Below are positions 1 to 6,973 of a stretch of DNA of 6,973 bases, in pieces. How positions within the stretch are numbered: position 1 is the first letter of the stretch; each line of letters begins with the position of its first letter. The notes beneath the pieces were generated by a model. The model saw only the letters and a program-made list of their open reading frames with translations, did not search any database and had not been told where the DNA came from. The position numbers and the translations under genes are program-made. The DNA comes from Thermoleophilaceae bacterium (GTDB lineage: Bacteria; Actinomycetota; Thermoleophilia; Solirubrobacterales; Thermoleophilaceae): assembly GCA_013812065.1 (NCBI GenBank), contig JACCUC010000115.1:1-6973 (forward strand). Direction: 5' to 3'.

Positions 1-622
1 CGACGATGCAGGCCGCGAGCTGGCCGGCGGTGCCGTAGACGTTCGGGCTGATGATCGGGCGCCCCAGCGTGTCGACGTTGGCGAGCGGCGCCACCGTCGC
101 GGTGGCGATGACCGACACGAGCGAGATCCGGATCCCGCTCATGATCGTCGGGAAGGCGAGCGGGAGCTCGACGCGGGTGGCGATCTGACGCTCGGTCAGC
201 CCGTTGCCGCGTGCCGCGTCGACCGTCTCGCGGTCCACGCCGCGGATGCCGACGTAGGAGTTGGTGATGATCGGCGGGATCGCCAGCAGGATCAGGGCGA
301 CGGCCACGTTGACGAAGCCAACGCCGAGGAAGGCGATGAAGAACACGATCAGCCCGAGGGCGGGGACCGCGCGGCCGATGTTCGAGGTGCTCGTGGCCAG
401 GACCTGGTAGCGGCCGATGTGGCCGAGCCAGATGCCCAGCGGCGCGGCGATCGCGGTCGCGATGGCCGTCGCGACGAGCGAGAGCTTCAGGTGGGTCCAG
501 GTCAGCTCCCAGATCTCCCCGAGGCCGCCGACCCGCACCGTTCCCGCCTGGGACTCTCGCTCCTTGAAGATGAACTCGATGGCGTCCCCGAAGGGGCCGA
601 GGGCGGCGATCAGGCTGCTCAT
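1..622 (-). CDS. ABC transporter permease 2, betaine/carnitine/choline (OpuC/ProW) type; partial, C-terminus off left edge
   Basis: This is an inner-membrane subunit of a compatible-solute importer, forming half of the translocation pore with the permease encoded just upstream. I translated it by hand from an ATG at 622-620; the frame stays open for 207 codons to the window edge. It begins MSSLIAALGPFGDAIEFIFK. Hydrophobic stretches lie at about residues 45-68, 86-120 (two segments), 164-182 and from about 198. The cytoplasmic EAA-type loop that docks on the ATPase is at about 134-163 (VDAARGNGLTERQ, then VELPLAFPTI). The start overlaps the stop of permease 1 in an ATGA (622-619), so translation is probably coupled. 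Oddity: after the EAA loop, where permease 1 has GAGGLGQEIF, this protein reads NVDTLGRPII, losing the double glycine. Family membership is secure; substrate among betaine, carnitine, choline or proline cannot be read from sequence. The binding-protein gene probably follows beyond position 1. Confidence 0.9.
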   Translation of the reverse strand, partial: MSSLIAALGPFGDAIEFIFKERESQAGTVRVGGLGEIWELTWTHLKLSLVATAIATAIAAPLGIWLGHIGRYQVLATSTSNIGRAVPALGLIVFFIAFLGVGFVNVAVALILLAIPPIITNSYVGIRGVDRETVDAARGNGLTERQIATRVELPLAFPTIMSGIRISLVSVIATATVAPLANVDTLGRPIISPNVYGTAGQLAACIV

Positions 623-1353
623 GTGCTCACCGCCCGCTCCCACGGGGTGAAGGACCGCTGCACCGCGAGCACGGCCAGCTCCAACACCGTGGCGAGCAGG
701 ATCATCAGCACCGAGGCCGCGACCACGTTGCCGCGGAACGTCGGGGCGGCGAAGATCTCCTGGCCCAGTCCGCCGGCGCCCGCGAAGAACGCGAAGCCGG
801 CGATGCCGACCGTCGAGGACGCCGCGATCCGCAGCCCCGCGAAGATCGTGGGCAGCGCCATCGGCAGCTCGACGCGAAAGAGGATCTGGCGGCGCGTGAG
901 CCCCATGCCCTCCGCCACGTCGACCATCTCACGCGGCACCTCTTCGAGCCCGGTCTGCACGTTGCGGTAGATCAGCACGAGCGTATAGGCGGTGAGCACG
1001 ATCACCGCGGTGGCGAAGCCGCGCCCCGTCACGTTGAGCAGGATCAGGTAGAACGCGATCGAGGGGATCGTGAAGAGCGCGCTGACGATGGCGAGAAAGC
1101 CCGTGCCCAGGAACTTATAGCGGTGCGCCAGCAGCGCCAGCGTCGTCGCGACGAGAAAGCCCAGCACGAGCGGCACGATGCTGAGCAGCACGTGCTCCCA
1201 TAGCGGTGAGAGGTACTGGTCGATGTTGTCGAAGATCCACCCTGGGCACAGGCCGTTGTTGCCCGGGCACTCGTTGACCGCGTTGCGCCGGTCGCCGAAG
1301 AAGTTGTCGTCGAGCTGGGCGAGCGCGGGTGCGTAGGACGCGAGCGGCATCAT
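619..1353 (-). CDS. ABC transporter permease 1, betaine/carnitine/choline (OpuC/ProW) type
   Basis: This is a complete 244-residue membrane permease of a compatible-solute ABC importer, the usual size for split OpuCB/OpuCD-type subunits. Residues 1-50 are hydrophilic, probably lie outside the membrane, and contain a close cysteine pair (C29 and C36, in ECPGNNGLCPGW). Membrane segments follow at about 54-76, 83-108, 113-130, 174-195 and 210-232. The EAA-type ATPase-docking loop is at about 143-173 (VDVAEGMGLTRRQ, VELPMALPTI), followed by GAGGLGQEIF. It lies 10 bases downstream of the ATPase stop codon and overlaps permease 2 by four bases (ATGA), so all three are one transcription unit. Two ATGs are adjacent at the start (1353 and 1350), with no strong ribosome binding site before either; coupling to the ATPase gene may suffice. 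Permeases 1 and 2 are paralogues in the EAA region, as expected for a heterodimeric pore. Confidence 0.93.
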   Translation of the reverse strand: MMPLASYAPALAQLDDNFFGDRRNAVNECPGNNGLCPGWIFDNIDQYLSPLWEHVLLSIVPLVLGFLVATTLALLAHRYKFLGTGFLAIVSALFTIPSIAFYLILLNVTGRGFATAVIVLTAYTLVLIYRNVQTGLEEVPREMVDVAEGMGLTRRQILFRVELPMALPTIFAGLRIAASSTVGIAGFAFFAGAGGLGQEIFAAPTFRGNVVAASVLMILLATVLELAVLAVQRSFTPWERAVST

Positions 1354-1363
1354 CGCGATGGCT

Positions 1364-2575
1364 TCACTCGTCCCCGTCCGTCGCCGCCGCCAGCTCCGAC
1401 GGGGTCGGGATGTGCTCGGCCGGGACGCTCAGCGCGTGAGACAGGGCCTCCATCGACAGCACGCCGGCGACGCGGCCGTCGGCGTCGACCACGGGGCCGT
1501 AGCGGGTGTCGGAGCCCAGCAGATCAGACAGGGCGTCACGCAGGATGTCGTCGAGCTCGACGATCGGGTCCGCCGGCGAGCGCAGCTCCTCGCGCACGCG
1601 CTCGCCCGTCATGCCGCGCTCTGACAGCCAGCCCTTGGGGCGGCCGTGGTCGTCCACGAGCAGCGGGATGTCGAGGTCGGCGTCCTCGAGCTTCTTGCGG
1701 ACGTCGGCGACCGGCTCGCCGGCGCGCACGACGGCGGCCTTCCAGAGGTCGATGTCGCGCACGCGCTGGAGTGCGAGCCGCTTGAGCGCGCGGTCAGAGC
1801 CCACGAAGTCCTCGACGAACGGCGAAGCGGGGTACATGAGCAGCTCCGCCGGCGACGCGAACTGGGCGAGGATCCCGCCCTCCTGGAGGATCGCGATCTT
1901 GTCGCCCATCTTGATCGCCTCGTCGATGTCGTGGGTGACGAAGACGATCGTCTTGCGGATCTCGGCCTGGAGGCGCAGGAACTCGTTCTGGAGGCGCTCG
2001 CGGTTGATCGGGTCGATCGCGCCGAAGGGCTCGTCCATGAGCATCAGCGGGGGGTCGGCGGCGAGCGCGCGCGCCACGCCCACGCGCTGGCGCTGTCCGC
2101 CCGAGAGCTGGGCCGGATAGCGCTCGCCCGTCCCCTCGTCCAGTGAGACGAGCTGGAGCAGCTCCCGGACGCGTGCGTCGATCCGGTCGCGGTCCCAGCC
2201 GAGCAGGCGGGGGACCACAGCCACGTTGGCGGCCACGGTCAGGTGGGGGAAGAGCCCGATCTGCTGGATCGCGTAGCCGATCTCGCGGCGCAGCTCGGCG
2301 GGGGCGCGGTCGCGGACGCTGCGATCGTCGAGCAGGATGTCGCCCTCGGTGATCTCGATCATGCGGTTGACCATGCGCATGGCCGTGGTCTTCCCGCAGC
2401 CCGAGGGGCCGACGAGCACGCAGATCTCGCCCGCGGGGACAGTCAGCGAGAGGCCGTCGACAGCGGCCTCGTCCTGGCCCGGGTAGCGCTTGGTGGCCGA
2501 GCGGAGCTCGAGCGTCGCGGCCTGCGGTCGCGGTCGGGCGACGTCTGGGCTGGGGGCGGTTTGCGGGGCGGTCAC
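1364..2575 (-). CDS. opuCA: Betaine/carnitine/choline ABC transporter ATP-binding protein with C-terminal tandem CBS domains
   Basis: This cytoplasmic ATPase drives the osmoprotectant importer encoded downstream. Numbered from the GTG at 2575-2573 (403 residues): the ABC core starts near residue 21 (LELRSATKRYPG). Walker A is GPSGCGKTT at 56-64, a Q-loop glutamine is near 104-105, the signature LSGGQ is at 157-161, Walker B LMLMDEP at 177-183, and the switch histidine is H215 (FVTHD). All catalytic residues are present. Two CBS-type modules follow at about 269-323 and 333-385; in OpuA/OpuC-family ATPases these regulate activity in response to ionic strength or cyclic dinucleotides, and which applies here is not visible. 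The frame is open up to an ATG at 2665 (433 residues), with another ATG at 2635. I prefer the GTG because codons around 2635-2590 (GGA, CAA, TCA, CAT, CTT) are unlike the rest of the gene and a promoter-like signal lies inside the extension. No start has a good ribosome binding site. ProV or OpuBA naming would also be defensible. Confidence 0.93.
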   Translation of the reverse strand: MTAPQTAPSPDVARPRPQAATLELRSATKRYPGQDEAAVDGLSLTVPAGEICVLVGPSGCGKTTAMRMVNRMIEITEGDILLDDRSVRDRAPAELRREIGYAIQQIGLFPHLTVAANVAVVPRLLGWDRDRIDARVRELLQLVSLDEGTGERYPAQLSGGQRQRVGVARALAADPPLMLMDEPFGAIDPINRERLQNEFLRLQAEIRKTIVFVTHDIDEAIKMGDKIAILQEGGILAQFASPAELLMYPASPFVEDFVGSDRALKRLALQRVRDIDLWKAAVVRAGEPVADVRKKLEDADLDIPLLVDDHGRPKGWLSERGMTGERVREELRSPADPIVELDDILRDALSDLLGSDTRYGPVVDADGRVAGVLSMEALSHALSVPAEHIPTPSELAAATDGDE

Positions 2576-2625
2576 TTCGCGCAGTTCGGCGCGAGGGGCC
2601 GCGTCGAAGATGTGAAGATGCCGTG

Positions 2626-2653
2626 ATTGTCCCATACGGCCGGGCCAGGGCAA
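2626..2653 (-). promoter_or_regulatory. Possible promoter of the transporter operon
   Basis: On the minus strand TTGCCC (2653-2648) and GACAAT (2631-2626) are separated by 16 bases, each matching 4 of 6 consensus sigma-70-type positions. If used, transcription would begin near 2619, placing the ATG starts at 2665 and 2635 upstream of the message and favouring the GTG at 2575. Matches this weak occur by chance, so this is a suggestion only. Confidence 0.28.
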
Positions 2654-2697
2654 GGACTCCGCCATGGCCGCGGCCGGTCAGGCGGCCCGGTGGGCGG

Positions 2698-2725
2698 TTG
2701 CGGGCGTCCGGCGTGCGGGTACAAG
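2698..2725 (+). promoter_or_regulatory. Possible acs promoter
   Basis: TTGCGG (2698-2703) and TACAAG (2720-2725) are separated by 16 bases on the plus strand, matching 3 and 4 of 6 consensus positions. It would give a leader of about 90 bases before the acs ATG at 2820. It lies back to back with the minus-strand candidate, with 44 bases between the two -35 boxes, which is the arrangement expected in a shared divergent control region. No clear activator or catabolite-repression site is visible. Confidence 0.25.
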
Positions 2726-2806
2726 GGAGACGAGGGCGGTGACCGGGCTCTGCTCAGGCGCGCTCGACCCAGACACCGGATCGGCCGGGGCCTCGATCGC
2801 CGGCGG

Positions 2807-2815
2807 AAGGAGGAG
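2807..2815 (+). promoter_or_regulatory. Strong ribosome binding site of acs; decides the start
   Basis: AAGGAGGAG ends four bases before the ATG at 2820, with its AGGAGG core six bases away. This is near-perfect Shine-Dalgarno pairing. It favours the 2820 start over the in-frame ATG at 2664 and GTG at 2739, which would add 52 or 27 residues with no family resemblance. Confidence 0.85.
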
Positions 2816-2819
2816 CCAC

Positions 2820-4811
<1,992 letters not shown>

Positions 4812-5034
4812 CTTCGCCGAGTCACGGCCACGGCGGCGGTCGAGTACGAGCGCAGCCCCGAGTCGCTACTACGTCTTCACATCTCCGGACACATCGGGCT
4901 GGACCTGGAGCTGAGCGCGGACGACCGATGCAACACTCGCAGGCCCTTCGCACCATAGTTGTGTCAAGAGGCTTCTGAACCGTATCGGTGCAGCGGCGGC
5001 GACGAGGGGAAGTGCGCCCGCTGCTCGGCTAAGC
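4812..5034. other. Convergent intergenic region, no convincing gene
   Basis: These 223 bases lie between the stop codons of acs (plus) and the lipoprotein gene (minus). Short open frames crossing it (for example 4869-5081 minus and 4959-5177 plus) have no recognisable motifs or ribosome binding sites and run into neighbouring genes. GC falls to about 55% around 4921-4980, well below acs. Just after the acs stop, CGCCG (4815-4819) can pair with CGGCG (4831-4835), but without a T-run it is a poor terminator. The only stronger structure is the hairpin at 4990-5024, listed separately. Confidence 0.6.
4990..5024 (-). terminator. Possible hairpin terminator of the lipoprotein gene
   Basis: GCAGCGG (4990-4996) and CCGCTGC (5018-5024) form a perfect 7-bp stem around a 21-base loop. 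On the minus strand the hairpin starts 10 bases after the lipoprotein stop codon, the usual terminator position. There is no following U-tract, so it would be a non-canonical GC-rich type; it could also stop read-through from acs on the other strand. The long loop weakens the case. Confidence 0.3.
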
Positions 5035-5457
5035 TTACTCGAGCGCCTCGAGCTCGTTGTTCGACTCAATCTTCCACCCATCGTCGAACTTTCTCATGTT
5101 GTAGGCCGCATCGGCGACGAAGTCTTCGTTGGGTGATGGGCTCTTTGTTCGAACGAGCGCCGTCTCCTTCCCAGTGAGCTTGACCTCGATCTCCGTCTCT
5201 TCAAAGGCCCGTCGCTCCTCCTCACTGAAATCATCCGAATACTGCTCAACACGGTCCTCGCATCCGCCCTCGTACTGGGGCGGGCCAAGAACCTCGCGTT
5301 GGTACGGTCCAGCAAGGACGCCACACGCCTGCTTACCATCACCTTCACCAATACCAGACACGTACTCGCGAACGACGCCGTCGATCTGCTTCTCGTCGGA
5401 GCCGCAGGCAGAGGCCGTAAGGGCGATCAACGCCAACAAAAGCGGAGCGCGCCGCAT
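5035..5457 (-). CDS. Small secreted lipoprotein of unknown function, possibly NTF2/SnoaL-like
   Basis: I do not recognise a named family. The 140-residue protein starts MRRAPLLLALIALTASACGS: two arginines, a hydrophobic core, then a lipobox-like ASAC with the lipidated cysteine at residue 18. The lipobox is imperfect, with Ala at -3 where Leu is usual. The mature part is acidic and predicted soluble outside the membrane. It contains two further cysteines (GKQACGVL and EGGCEDR), which could form a disulfide. An early helix-like VREYVSGIGEGDGKQAC and a late FDDGWKIES strand resemble the ends of small NTF2-like export domains (inference only). The start is the ATG at 5457; an in-frame GTG at 5463 lies inside the ribosome binding site and is unlikely. 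GC is about 59% by hand count, lower than its neighbours, with frequent A/T-ending codons, suggesting transfer or weak codon selection. It is a single gene, convergent with acs and divergent from the monooxygenase. Confidence 0.82.
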   Translation of the reverse strand: MRRAPLLLALIALTASACGSDEKQIDGVVREYVSGIGEGDGKQACGVLAGPYQREVLGPPQYEGGCEDRVEQYSDDFSEEERRAFEETEIEVKLTGKETALVRTKSPSPNEDFVADAAYNMRKFDDGWKIESNNELEALE

Positions 5458-5460
5458 GAA

Positions 5461-5468
5461 CACCTCCT
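5461..5468 (-). promoter_or_regulatory. Ribosome binding site of the lipoprotein gene; decides the start
   Basis: On the minus strand AGGAGGTG (5468-5461) is a full anti-Shine-Dalgarno match, with the AGGAGG core five bases before the ATG at 5457. The GTG at its 3' end is in frame but is part of the binding site. Confidence 0.8.
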
Positions 5469-5498
5469 CTCGTCTGATCGACCCAGCGGCTCAGCTAT

Positions 5499-5513
5499 CG
5501 ACGCGTGGCGTCG
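5499..5513. repeat. Perfect 6-bp inverted repeat (hairpin or operator-like)
   Basis: CGACGC (5499-5504), a GTG loop, then GCGTCG (5508-5513). It lies upstream of the lipoprotein start in the divergent intergenic region and is flanked by two copies of CCCAGCG (5482-5488 and 5514-5520). It could be a leader hairpin of the lipoprotein message or a regulator's binding site. Short GC-rich palindromes are common by chance in such DNA. Confidence 0.4.
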
Positions 5514-5525
5514 CCCAGCGAACGG

Positions 5526-5567
5526 ACCAATCCCGCCCGGGTTGCGACAGGATCATACTCGATTGGT
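5526..5567. repeat. 7-bp inverted repeat framing an AT-rich promoter-like patch
   Basis: ACCAATC (5526-5532) and GATTGGT (5561-5567) are exact reverse complements separated by 28 bases, with arm centres 35 bp apart. The spacer contains the -10-like TATGAT of the minus strand. They could be paired operator half-sites controlling the divergent lipoprotein and monooxygenase genes. No helix-turn-helix regulator is encoded in the window, so a binding role is inference. Confidence 0.35.
5552..5557 (-). promoter_or_regulatory. Possible -10 element for the lipoprotein gene
   Basis: TATGAT on the minus strand (5557-5552) matches 5 of 6 -10 consensus bases in the most AT-rich patch of the divergent intergenic region. 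It would start a message near 5545 with a leader of about 90 bases that includes the 5499-5513 hairpin. No acceptable -35 box is present at 16-18 bases, so confidence is low. Confidence 0.25.
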
Positions 5568-5615
5568 TAGTAAGCGGGCGAGGCGCGGGACGTTAGCCCA
5601 GTGGTCGAGCCCACC

Positions 5616-6973
5616 ATGACCAACCTGCCCAGCGCCTGCATCATCGGAGCCGGTTCGTCCGGGGTCACCGCCGCCAAGGCGCTGCAAGAGCGCTCCATCC
5701 CGTTCGACGTGGTCGAGATGAGCGACCGCGTGGGGGGCAACTGGGCGATCGACAACCCCAACGGCCTCTCCTCGGCCTACCGCTCGCTGCACATCGACAC
5801 CTCCCGCGAGCGGATGGAGTACTCGGACTTCCCGATGCCGAAGCTCTATCCCACCTTCCCCAAGCACACCCACGTCGCCGAGTACTTCAACGCCTACGTC
5901 GACAACTTCGCCCTACGCGAGCGGATCCTCTTCGAGACCCGGGTCGAGCGCGCGGAGCGCCGGTCGGACGGGGTGTGGGAGATCGCCCTCTCCGGCCCGG
6001 CCGGCGCCGAGACCCGCCTTTACGACGCCCTGCTCGTGGCGAACGGCCATCACTGGGATCCGCGCTGGCCCGAGCCGCCGTTTCCCGGCTCCTTCGCCGG
6101 CGTCGAGATGCACTCGCACTTCTACCGCCATCCCGACGACTTCAAGGACAGGCGGATCGTCGTGGTCGGGATGGGCAACAGCGCCATGGACATCGCAGTC
6201 GAGTCGAGCTACGTGGCCGAGAAGGTCTTCCTCGCCGCCCGGAGAGGCGCGCACGTCATCCCCAAGTACCTCTTCGGCAGACCGATCGACCAGATCGTGA
6301 ACTCGCCGCACATCCCGTTCCCGGTGCGCCGCAGGATCTTCGAGGGCCTCCTGCGGACCTATCAGGGGAAGATGGAGCAGTACGGGCTGCCCAAGCCAGA
6401 CCATCGCTTCGGCGACGCCCACCCGACGATCTCGGCCGACCTGCTGAGCCGTGTGGCCCATGGCGAGGTCCACCCGAAGCCGAACATCGAGCGCCTCGAG
6501 GGCGATCGGGTGCGCTTCGCCGACGGCTCGGTCGAGGAGGCCGACGTCGTCGTCTACTGCACGGGCTACAAGGTGACCTTCCCATTCTTCGACGAGGACT
6601 TCGTCTCGGCTCCCGACAACGATCTGCCTCTGTTCAAGCGGACCTTTCACCCGGAGATCGACAACGTCTTCTTCGTCGGGCTGATGCAGCCGCTCGGGGC
6701 GATCATGCCGATCGCCGAGCGCCAGGGCGTGTGGATCGCCGACTACCTGACCGGCCGCTACGCGCTGCCGGCGCCAGAGGAGGTTCGTGCCGCGATGGAG
6801 CGCGAGCGCCGGCGGATGTTCAAGCGCTACGTCGCCTCGAAGCGCCATACCATGCAGGTGGACTACGACGAGTTCATGCTCGACCTCGAGCGTGAGATGA
6901 AGCGCGGTCACGCGCGGGCGGCCGAGCGTGGCCGGCCGCCCGGGGTCGAGCCGCGGGCCGCTCGGGCCGAGGC
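5616..6973 (+). CDS. Flavin-containing monooxygenase (class B flavoprotein, FMO/BVMO superfamily); partial, runs off right edge
   Basis: This is an FAD- and NADPH-dependent enzyme expected to insert one oxygen atom into a soft nucleophile (amine or sulfide) or a ketone. I translated 452 codons from the ATG at 5616 with no stop. The FAD Rossmann motif GAGSSG is at 11-16 and GGNW at 40-43. The FMO fingerprint FxGxxxHxxxY is complete (F160, G162, H166, Y170). The NADPH motif GMGNSAMD is at 185-192 and the C-terminal TGY motif YCTGY at 314-318. D61 (LHIDTSRE) occupies the place where classical FMOs have their conserved Asn. FMO length is about 450, and the last residues are an Arg/Ala/Pro-rich tail, so the stop is probably close. 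An in-frame TAA at 5571 limits the start; GTG at 5601 is an alternative, and neither has a clear ribosome binding site. The substrate is unknown; Baeyer-Villiger activity is possible. Confidence 0.92.
   Translation, partial: MTNLPSACIIGAGSSGVTAAKALQERSIPFDVVEMSDRVGGNWAIDNPNGLSSAYRSLHIDTSRERMEYSDFPMPKLYPTFPKHTHVAEYFNAYVDNFALRERILFETRVERAERRSDGVWEIALSGPAGAETRLYDALLVANGHHWDPRWPEPPFPGSFAGVEMHSHFYRHPDDFKDRRIVVVGMGNSAMDIAVESSYVAEKVFLAARRGAHVIPKYLFGRPIDQIVNSPHIPFPVRRRIFEGLLRTYQGKMEQYGLPKPDHRFGDAHPTISADLLSRVAHGEVHPKPNIERLEGDRVRFADGSVEEADVVVYCTGYKVTFPFFDEDFVSAPDNDLPLFKRTFHPEIDNVFFVGLMQPLGAIMPIAERQGVWIADYLTGRYALPAPEEVRAAMERERRRMFKRYVASKRHTMQVDYDEFMLDLEREMKRGHARAAERGRPPGVEPRAARAE

Noticed and set aside
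2664..2819. 52-residue N-terminal extension of Acs from the ATG at 2664
   Set aside because: It lacks a ribosome binding site and family similarity, overlaps the divergent promoter region, and is bypassed by the strong binding site before the ATG at 2820.
4812..4840. Possible acs terminator (CGCCG/CGGCG or GCCG/CGGC pairings)
   Set aside because: Stems of only 4-5 bp with no T-tract; expected by chance in DNA of this GC content.
5038..5052. CTCGAG-CGC-CTCGAG hairpin at the end of the lipoprotein gene
   Set aside because: It is produced by repeated Leu-Glu codons of the C-terminal LEALE, lies before the stop codon and is not followed by a T-run, so it is not a convincing terminator.
5586..5614. 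tRNA-like 5' half (GTTAGCCCAGTGGTCGAGC resembles a D-arm; GTGG/CCAC could form a stem)
   Set aside because: The D-stem has a mismatch. No anticodon arm follows, and the later TTCG-like T-loop at about 5651 is the codon run for the FAD-binding GAGSSG motif with wrong spacing. Resemblance is coincidental.
5913..6911. 332-codon minus-strand frame opposite the monooxygenase
   Set aside because: Antisense shadow of the FMO coding sequence, which has complete flavin and NADPH motifs; no start signal or recognisable domain.

Overview
This window is GC-rich chromosomal DNA with very strong G/C preference at third codon positions and short intergenic gaps. Together with the tandem split-permease OpuC-type transporter, an AMP-forming acetyl-CoA synthetase and a bacterial flavin monooxygenase, this suggests a high-GC actinobacterium. 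A Thermoleophilia/Solirubrobacterales-like lineage is my guess from protein style only; there is no rRNA or other marker to fix it.

Layout. (1) Positions 1-2575, minus strand: a compatible-solute (glycine betaine/carnitine/choline type) ABC importer operon, transcribed right to left. The order is ATPase with a tandem CBS tail, then permease 1, then permease 2, which runs off the left edge. The permeases share an ATGA stop/start overlap. The substrate-binding protein is not in the window and would be expected just beyond position 1. (2) 2576-2819: a divergent control region with two weak promoter-like signals back to back. (3) 2820-4811, plus strand: a complete acetyl-CoA synthetase (acs). (4) 4812-5034: 223 bases without a convincing gene. 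It separates acs from a convergent small lipoprotein gene and holds a hairpin just past that gene's stop. (5) 5035-5457, minus strand: a small secreted lipoprotein of unknown function with visibly lower GC (about 59% by hand count, against about 68-75% in sampled acs lines). (6) 5458-5615: a divergent intergenic region, relatively AT-rich near 5551-5573, with short inverted repeats. (7) 5616-6973, plus strand: a flavin-dependent monooxygenase open at the right edge.

How they may work together. The transporter genes clearly form one operon and one machine. acs and the monooxygenase each look like single transcription units. A shared quaternary-amine pathway (uptake, N-oxidation, acetate activation) can be imagined, but nothing here proves it. 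Most of the window is ordinary housekeeping or stress metabolism. The most notable points are an Asp in the monooxygenase where classical FMOs carry their conserved catalytic Asn, the low-GC lipoprotein island, and the structured divergent intergenic region beside it. I found no mobile element, CRISPR array, RNA gene or clearly novel system.
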